Source of the DNA: an uncultured Terriglobus sp.
GTDB lineage: Bacteria; Acidobacteriota; Terriglobia; Terriglobales; Acidobacteriaceae
DNA: 6,661 nt
Direction of reading: 5' to 3'
Assembly: GCA_937859825.1 (NCBI GenBank)
Contig: CALMAP010000250.1
Coordinates: 481-7,141 of the forward strand
Numbering within the stretch: the stretch's first letter is position 1; every line of letters begins with the position of its first letter. Made by a program: the position numbers and the translations under genes. This document shows positions 1 through 4,076 of this stretch, piece by piece. The notes below the pieces were generated by a model. It was not told where the DNA came from. It made no database searches and worked only from the letters and a program-made list of their open reading frames with translations.

Positions 1-72
1 GTGCATCGCAACGGTTGCGAGGGCGGTCGTAAGCAGGGAAGCGCAAAGTGCGAGTGTCTTGCAGGACTTCAA
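1..72 (-). CDS. N-terminal fragment of an exported protein (continues past window edge)
   Basis: Only 24 codons are visible: TTG start, then KSCKTLALCASLLTTALATV and Ala-Met-His at the edge. The pattern of two Lys residues followed by a hydrophobic run of about 15 residues is a typical Sec signal peptide. The Cys residues lack a preceding lipobox, so a lipoprotein is not indicated. It begins 28 nt after the stop of the 411-residue gene, on the same strand and with a good ribosome binding site, so it is probably the next gene of the same operon. Nothing of the mature protein is in view and its function cannot be guessed. Confidence 0.6.
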   Translation of the reverse strand, partial: MKSCKTLALCASLLTTALATVAMH

Positions 73-79
73 GAGAGTT

Positions 80-85
80 CTCCTC
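80..85 (-). promoter_or_regulatory. Ribosome binding site for the TTG-started gene
   Basis: GAGGAG on the minus strand, 7 nt upstream of the TTG at 72, in the short gap after the 411-residue protein's TGA. It is the main reason for choosing a TTG start, since no ATG or GTG lies nearby in this frame. Confidence 0.6.
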
Positions 86-100
86 GATGGAACGGCTGGG

Positions 101-1336
101 TCAGGCGAGCAGCTTGAGCACCTGCTGGATGGAAGTCGGTGAGTTGGAGGTCGTGCCGCGTGGCAGGCCCGGCCCGACAGCGACGGCGGTGGACTGGCCT
201 TGCTGCCAGGCGAGGAACCGCGACGTGGCTGCGCCCGGCAGGCGCTGCAGATTCAGCCAGGTGTACCAGGCACCCTGGTCGGCATCGACCAGCGAACCCT
301 CGAGATCGAGGCCGGTGCTTGGCGCGCCGCTCAGCAGTTCGTTCATGCCCTGCTGTCGCTGTCGCGCGGTAAAGCGCGCGAGCACCGTTTGCGGCTCCGC
401 GCGGCGCAGGCATTCGCGCGCGGCCCACTGCACGAACGTGGTCGCGAAAACCTGCGTGCCGGAACCCTCGGTAAGCAGCGAAAGCTGAAAGTGTGCCATC
501 ACGGGATCGTTGTCCTGCTCGCCATTCCGGTCGAGGCCAATCTGCGCGGGCGTGAGGTGGGACATCAGTGTGCGCAGCTCTTCCGGGCCGGACTTCTCCG
601 ATTGCATCACGTTACGGGCCCGCTCGAGGAGCCGCTGCCGCGTGGGTTCGAGCGCGCCGTAGCTTACGGTCGTGACACCTGGTGCAAGCGGCTTGGAAAC
701 AGTCGCTCCATCGATGAACCAATGGGCATAGCTGCCGCCGTTACGGCTGCGCTCGTGAATGTGATCGTGCAATGCAGCCATGCCATTGGCAGGATCGACA
801 TGCGTAAACAACACACCCTCGCGCCGCAGCCGTTGGTAGAGTTGACCGCGCTGCTGGGGCGCACCGAGCTCTGTGTCGAGCACCACCATGACAAGTCTGT
901 TTCTGCCAATGCTTGAGGTAGTTGCCGGAACGTCTACTTTTTCCGCATAGAGCTTCGCCGCATACCGGAAGGCGGGCATCTGCCCGGTGCTCCAGAGCGT
1001 TGCCGTAAGCTGCTCCATGTAACCCGCGGCGTCGTTGACCCAGTCGAGCGCTGCCAGTGAGGCGGGCAGCGTGAGCGCCGCGAAGGGTGTGGTGATTTCG
1101 CTGCGCTGCGCCTGCGGCATCGCGGCAAGCGAGGCGAGTTGCGAAGCGACGCGCTCGCGTTCCCGAGGAAAGCGCCAGTCGTAGCTGCCGATCTCCCGCA
1201 AAAGCAGCGGCAGCAGCGGCAGCGGAAGCTGGCGCAGCAGAGCAAGGTTCTTCGTAACCAGCGCCCGCGCCTCGGGCGGATAAGCCGCGAACGACTGGTT
1301 TTGCAGTGCAGAGGGCTGCAGATCGGAGGGCTGCAT
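101..1336 (-). CDS. Hypothetical protein, translationally coupled to the phosphatase-like gene
   Basis: A 411-residue protein that I cannot assign to a family. Its start is well supported by the GGAGGTG site and the TGATG overlap with the preceding gene. No signal peptide or membrane segment is seen, although residues 31-48 (LALLRQLPLPLLPLLLRE) are Leu/Pro-rich and could form a hydrophobic helix or interaction surface. The N-terminal half looks helical. A hydrophobic strand, NRLVMVVLDTELG (146-158), is followed by FTHVD (177-181), as in an alpha/beta core. After that come HDHIHE (190-195) and AHWFIDG (204-210), a His/Asp cluster that could bind metal. The 250-335 segment is helical and Arg-rich; the last 20 residues are Ser/Thr/Pro-rich. 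A near-exact 15-nt tandem duplication lies at the very start. Tight coupling suggests it acts with the phosphatase-like protein, as a partner or an accessory factor; this is inference. Confidence 0.78.
   Translation of the reverse strand: MQPSDLQPSALQNQSFAAYPPEARALVTKNLALLRQLPLPLLPLLLREIGSYDWRFPRERERVASQLASLAAMPQAQRSEITTPFAALTLPASLAALDWVNDAAGYMEQLTATLWSTGQMPAFRYAAKLYAEKVDVPATTSSIGRNRLVMVVLDTELGAPQQRGQLYQRLRREGVLFTHVDPANGMAALHDHIHERSRNGGSYAHWFIDGATVSKPLAPGVTTVSYGALEPTRQRLLERARNVMQSEKSGPEELRTLMSHLTPAQIGLDRNGEQDNDPVMAHFQLSLLTEGSGTQVFATTFVQWAARECLRRAEPQTVLARFTARQRQQGMNELLSGAPSTGLDLEGSLVDADQGAWYTWLNLQRLPGAATSRFLAWQQGQSTAVAVGPGLPRGTTSNSPTSIQQVLKLLA
1307..1336 (-). repeat. 15-nt tandem duplication at the start of the 411-residue gene
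   Basis: The minus strand reads ATGCAGCCCTCCGAT then CTGCAGCCCTCTGCA, two 15-nt units sharing 11 of 15 positions, followed by a third partial CTGCA. It encodes MQPSD-LQPSA-LQ. It probably reflects slippage or a small duplication that moved or extended the N-terminus. Confidence 0.6.
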
Positions 1337-2472
1337 CAGAGCACCTCCGTGAGCGGCCTGCCCTGTGCGAAGCGGGCCTGGAAGCCGAGCCGCGCGGCAA
1401 GCGTGGGCACCAGGTCCAGCGAGTCCACCGGACGGTCGATCACCGTGTTCTGGCGCACGCCGGGGCCGAGCACCATCATCCACGTGGTGCGGCTGAGCGG
1501 GTCGCCCGTGCGGTGGTGCTGAAAGCCGTTGCCGCCCGAGTCCTCGTCGGAGTCGCGGCCGAAGTCTGGCAGGATGTAGAAGGTGGTGCGGTCCTTGTAC
1601 TCGGGCTCGCTTTGGACCGTCTGCCACAGCTCCGCGCAGAGGCGGTCGGAGCGCTGGATACCATCGAGATACAGCGAAAATGCGCCCGAGTGGGCGATGT
1701 CGATGTCGTGCAGTGTGATCCACAGCAGGGAGGGCGCGACCTGCCGCATAAGTTGGCGCGCGATGTAGACCGAAAGCTCGTCCGGGCTGGTGACGCTCTG
1801 CGCGTGCAGGCGAAAGTCCTCGACAGAGAAGCGCAGCAGCTCCGCGATTTGGTGCAACTCTTGCTGCGAGGTGGAACCGGTGGGCGATGGATCGAAGAGC
1901 GGGGTCTCGTAGTTGTCGCGAAGAAGACGCTCGTAGCCTTCGCCTGGTTTGCCCGCCATGGCCGCGGCCAGCAGGTGCTTGGGCAGTACCACGCGCGCGC
2001 CAAGCCCGGAACCGTAGAGCCTGTGGCTGCTCTCACCAATGCCGCCGAAGCCATTACTCGGAGCGACCACCCACGCGTCGTTCGCCGGCCTGCGCAGATC
2101 ACGCCGCAGGTATTCGAAGACCGTGGGATTGTGCGGCTGCACCGCGGCGAAATTGTTGAAGGTCTCGTAGACACCGGTGGCGAGCGACGCAGTCGCCACA
2201 TAGTGCCCCAGGATGCCGTGATTGATCACCTGCGTATAGAAGGTGGCCTGCGGGATCAGGTCGCGCAGCATGTGCGGGATATTGCGCTGGCCCTCTGGGG
2301 CAAAAGTTTCCGCGTCGCGCGCGCCGCCGCCAAAGGTGACGACCACAGCCTTCGGTGTGCGCGCCGTAGCTAGCGGTGCAAGCGGAGCCATGCCGAAGAT
2401 GCGCGAACCCGCGGCACCGCCGACGGCATTGCGCAGGAAGTCACGGCGGCTCAACGCCTGTTGCTGCGCCAC
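1336..2472 (-). CDS. Tat-exported alkaline phosphatase/sulfatase-superfamily-like protein
   Basis: A 378-residue protein exported folded by the Tat pathway: SRRDFLR at residues 8-14 is a twin-arginine motif, followed by a mild hydrophobic stretch and an Ala-Thr-Ala cleavage site (35-37). The mature part resembles the alkaline-phosphatase/sulfatase fold: an opening beta strand (KAVVVTFGGGARD, 41-53), NIPHMLRDL (64-71), GHYVATASLATGVY (89-102), then LHDIDIAHSG (254-263), LPDFGRDSDE (301-310) and GFQHHRTGD (316-324). Asp258/His261, Asp303 and His319/His320 fit the paired Asp and His metal ligands of that superfamily. The usual first Asp (DG-R) is Gly here, and no nucleophilic Thr/Ser/Cys is obvious before the GHY segment, so hydrolase activity is uncertain. 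The GTG start at 2472 gives a normal Tat n-region but has no Shine-Dalgarno; a perfect one points to ATT at 2517, which would add 15 residues. The stop overlaps the next start. DUF1501 is a related alternative. Confidence 0.78.
   Translation of the reverse strand: MAQQQALSRRDFLRNAVGGAAGSRIFGMAPLAPLATARTPKAVVVTFGGGARDAETFAPEGQRNIPHMLRDLIPQATFYTQVINHGILGHYVATASLATGVYETFNNFAAVQPHNPTVFEYLRRDLRRPANDAWVVAPSNGFGGIGESSHRLYGSGLGARVVLPKHLLAAAMAGKPGEGYERLLRDNYETPLFDPSPTGSTSQQELHQIAELLRFSVEDFRLHAQSVTSPDELSVYIARQLMRQVAPSLLWITLHDIDIAHSGAFSLYLDGIQRSDRLCAELWQTVQSEPEYKDRTTFYILPDFGRDSDEDSGGNGFQHHRTGDPLSRTTWMMVLGPGVRQNTVIDRPVDSLDLVPTLAARLGFQARFAQGRPLTEVL
1342..1348 (-). promoter_or_regulatory. Ribosome binding site of the 411-residue protein
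   Basis: GGAGGTG on the minus strand stands 5 nt before the ATG at 1336, inside the last codons of the phosphatase-like gene. The stop TGA (1338-1336) and the ATG share one base (TGATG), a classic arrangement for translational coupling. This fixes the start at 1336 rather than at the far upstream codons of the same open frame, which would read through the neighbour's coding sequence. Confidence 0.8.
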
Positions 2473-2495
2473 ACTGCGCAGATAGCTGGAGACGT

Positions 2496-3962
2496 TCAGT
2501 TGGAGGTGGTCAGAAATGTGATGACCTCCTTCATGCGCTTCGCGTCTGCCTGTTTGGCTTCTTCGGTGTACTGCTGCTGGAGGGCGATCTGCTGCTGCGC
2601 GGCATCACGCCTGCCGGTGTGTGCGTAAGCGCGGGAGAGACGATAGTGCGCCTCGGGATATGCGGGGCGCAGTGCAATGGCACGCTGCAGCGATTCTTCG
2701 CTGGCCTGCCACTCGTTACGCCCCTGCTGCAGCGTAGCGAGTTGGTACCAGGCGTCCGGCAGGCCCGGGTTGGATTTCAAAGCAGAGTGAAGGAGCGCCT
2801 CAGCCTCGGCACCGCGTCCGCTATCCGAAGCCTGGTGCAGAAGATAGATTGCCGCATAGAGCGAGGCCGTGGCATTCTCCGGGTGACGCTTCGCGAAGGC
2901 GATCAAACCCGCGCAGTCCGCATCCGCGGAGCCGGTCTTCGCGGCACAACTGCGGCCAAGCATGTCAGCAAGGGAAGGGTCCTCCGGGTCGGCAGCAAGC
3001 ATCGTTTGAAAAACCTGTGCGGACTCGGCGAAGTTGTTGTTGCCGAAGTACGCGGCACCGAGACCGATCCTTAGTTTCATACTCGCAGGAAAGCGGCTCG
3101 AAGCGAAAAGAAAGACTTCGATCGCCGGAGCGAAGCTCCAGTGCTGCAACAGTTCCGTGCCGTAAGCGTTCAGGTTCGCCTCGCTCGGCTCCAGTTCCGT
3201 CGCGCGTTTCAGATGCAGAAATGCGCTTTCATAGTGCCCGTTCCGCTCGTCAGCTTCGCCAAGCAACCCCTGCATGGCTGCTGAGGTCTGCACACCCGGC
3301 GCATCGGAGAGAACCTGCACAGCGCGAGCGGCCTGGTCGTTGTTCAGCAGCGCAAGCGCCCAGTTATAGCGAAGATCTCCAGGATCCACGCCATCGCCAG
3401 ATCGCAGCAGTGTGTTGGCGCGCTCATAGCTTGAGGCAGACTGCGCGTAGTTCTTTGCCGCAAGCTGCGCCTGTGCCAGGGCGTATCGGGCCATCGCATT
3501 GGATGGCTCACGGCGGCAAAGCTCCAGCAGCAGCGGTTCAGCCTCCGCGCCGCGTGAGAGCTTGAGGTACGCGACCGCCAGATTCAGTGCAAGTGAATGG
3601 TCCGCAGGTGCAAGCAGGTGAGCGCGCTGCAGATACGGAATTGCAGCGGCAATGTCACCCTGCTCGGCAAGCAACATGCCGGTTGCGCTTTGCGCATCGG
3701 GAACACGCGGGTAACGTTTTGCAAGGTCGAGAAGTGCTGGTTTCGCCTCTTCCAGCCTGCCTGAGGTGTATGCGGCCAAAGCAGCCTGTAACCGTGAGCG
3801 ATCTTGCGGAGAGAGCTGCTGCGAAGCAGACTGGGTTGCGTCCACGCCATGCGAGCGTCCGGACGGTGAAACCTGAGCCGATCCGATCCAGGGGGTCGTT
3901 GCGCTCAGGCCAAGCATGACCAGGGCGATGGCGCGCGCGGGTTTAGCTGCAGGAAAAATCAT
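2496..3962 (-). CDS. Secreted tetratricopeptide-repeat (TPR) protein
   Basis: A 488-residue TPR protein, probably a periplasmic or envelope scaffold for protein-protein contacts. The N-terminus has a basic start, a hydrophobic core (residues 11-24) and a plausible signal peptidase I site after Gly-Ser-Ala (27-29). From about residue 52 to 470 it is built of helix-turn-helix repeats of roughly 34 residues with the TPR pattern of small residues at positions 8 and 20 and Pro near 32. Clear units lie at about 55-88, 89-122, 123-156, 228-261, 296-329, 402-435 and 436-469, with more degenerate ones between. The last 35 residues are Gln/Glu/Lys-rich and helical, possibly a short coiled coil. The ATG at 3962 is the only usable start in frame nearby, but no clear Shine-Dalgarno precedes it. 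The gene is the first of the proposed operon; the next gene starts 23 nt after its stop, or overlaps it if the ATT start is used. The TPR assignment is confident; the binding partner is unknown. Confidence 0.93.
   Translation of the reverse strand: MIFPAAKPARAIALVMLGLSATTPWIGSAQVSPSGRSHGVDATQSASQQLSPQDRSRLQAALAAYTSGRLEEAKPALLDLAKRYPRVPDAQSATGMLLAEQGDIAAAIPYLQRAHLLAPADHSLALNLAVAYLKLSRGAEAEPLLLELCRREPSNAMARYALAQAQLAAKNYAQSASSYERANTLLRSGDGVDPGDLRYNWALALLNNDQAARAVQVLSDAPGVQTSAAMQGLLGEADERNGHYESAFLHLKRATELEPSEANLNAYGTELLQHWSFAPAIEVFLFASSRFPASMKLRIGLGAAYFGNNNFAESAQVFQTMLAADPEDPSLADMLGRSCAAKTGSADADCAGLIAFAKRHPENATASLYAAIYLLHQASDSGRGAEAEALLHSALKSNPGLPDAWYQLATLQQGRNEWQASEESLQRAIALRPAYPEAHYRLSRAYAHTGRRDAAQQQIALQQQYTEEAKQADAKRMKEVITFLTTSN
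2524..2531 (-). promoter_or_regulatory. Consensus Shine-Dalgarno inside the 3' end of the TPR gene
   Basis: The minus strand reads AAGGAGGT, a full match to the anti-Shine-Dalgarno complement, within the last codons of the TPR gene. Six nt downstream, in the frame of the phosphatase-like gene, stands ATT (2517-2515). The GTG at 2472 is 51 nt away, too far for this site to serve it directly. The bases also encode Lys-Glu-Val of the TPR protein, so chance is possible, but the match and spacing are ideal for starting at the ATT. Confidence 0.45.
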
Positions 3963-4016
3963 CGCATCTACGTGTATATCGGGACTTATATATGATATAG
4001 TTTTGGGCCACGGTGG
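3963..4016 (-). promoter_or_regulatory. AT-rich putative promoter/operator region upstream of the TPR gene
   Basis: Between the terminator and the TPR start lies a short AT-rich island in an otherwise GC-rich window. The minus strand reads ACTATATCATATATAAGT over 4001-3984. This is an imperfect dyad (ACT-ATAT against ATATAAGT, one base bulged) that contains -10-like hexamers such as TATAAG (3990-3985). A second small dyad, CCAC-C-GTGG, lies at 4016-4008, where a -35 box or operator would sit. No good TTGACA-like -35 is visible at 17 nt spacing. The position, composition and dyads suggest a regulated promoter for the operon below. This is an inference, and no regulator family can be named. Confidence 0.35.
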
Positions 4017-4018
4017 TT

Positions 4019-4053
4019 AAAAGCAGCGGTACCCCCCGCGGGGTCTCCGGCTG
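4019..4053 (-). terminator. Probable intrinsic terminator after the receptor gene
   Basis: Reading the minus strand, CAGCCGG (4053-4047) can pair with CCGCTG (4029-4024) with one bulged C. Inside it ACCCC (4044-4040) pairs with GGGGT (4035-4031) around a GCGG tetraloop. The stem is followed by C and then four T residues (4022-4019). The hairpin begins 23 nt past the receptor stop codon. The T-run is short, so termination may be partial and some read-through into the TPR gene is possible. Folding was done by eye. Confidence 0.5.
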
Positions 4054-4076
4054 GCAACAGCGGCATGCACTTCCGG

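Noticed and set aside
1200..1230. CGCTGC-rich low-complexity run that could be a microsatellite.
   Set aside because: It encodes the Leu/Pro-rich segment of the 411-residue protein, and the units are irregular; codon bias explains it.
101..1723. A 540-residue version of the 411-residue protein starting at 1723.
   Set aside because: The extra 129 residues overlap the phosphatase-like gene in another frame, are Arg/Pro/His-rich as expected of a GC-rich shadow, and have no ribosome binding site; the TGATG start at 1336 is far better supported.
1476..2201. A 241-codon minus-strand frame inside the phosphatase-like gene.
   Set aside because: Ser/Arg/Thr-rich low-complexity translation in an alternative frame of a gene with a clear Tat signal and conserved motifs.
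1306..2373. A 355-codon plus-strand open frame.
   Set aside because: It lies antisense to the phosphatase-like gene, has the composition of a mirrored GC-rich frame, and no recognisable domain. Other long plus-strand frames (200-916, 2376-3074, 2849-3565, 5112-5579) were rejected for the same reason.
1336..2472. Plain DUF1501 assignment.
   Set aside because: The twin-arginine start and overall size fit, but the motifs seen (DIDIAH, DFGRD, QHH) suit the wider alkaline-phosphatase superfamily equally well, and DUF1501 cannot be confirmed without a profile search.
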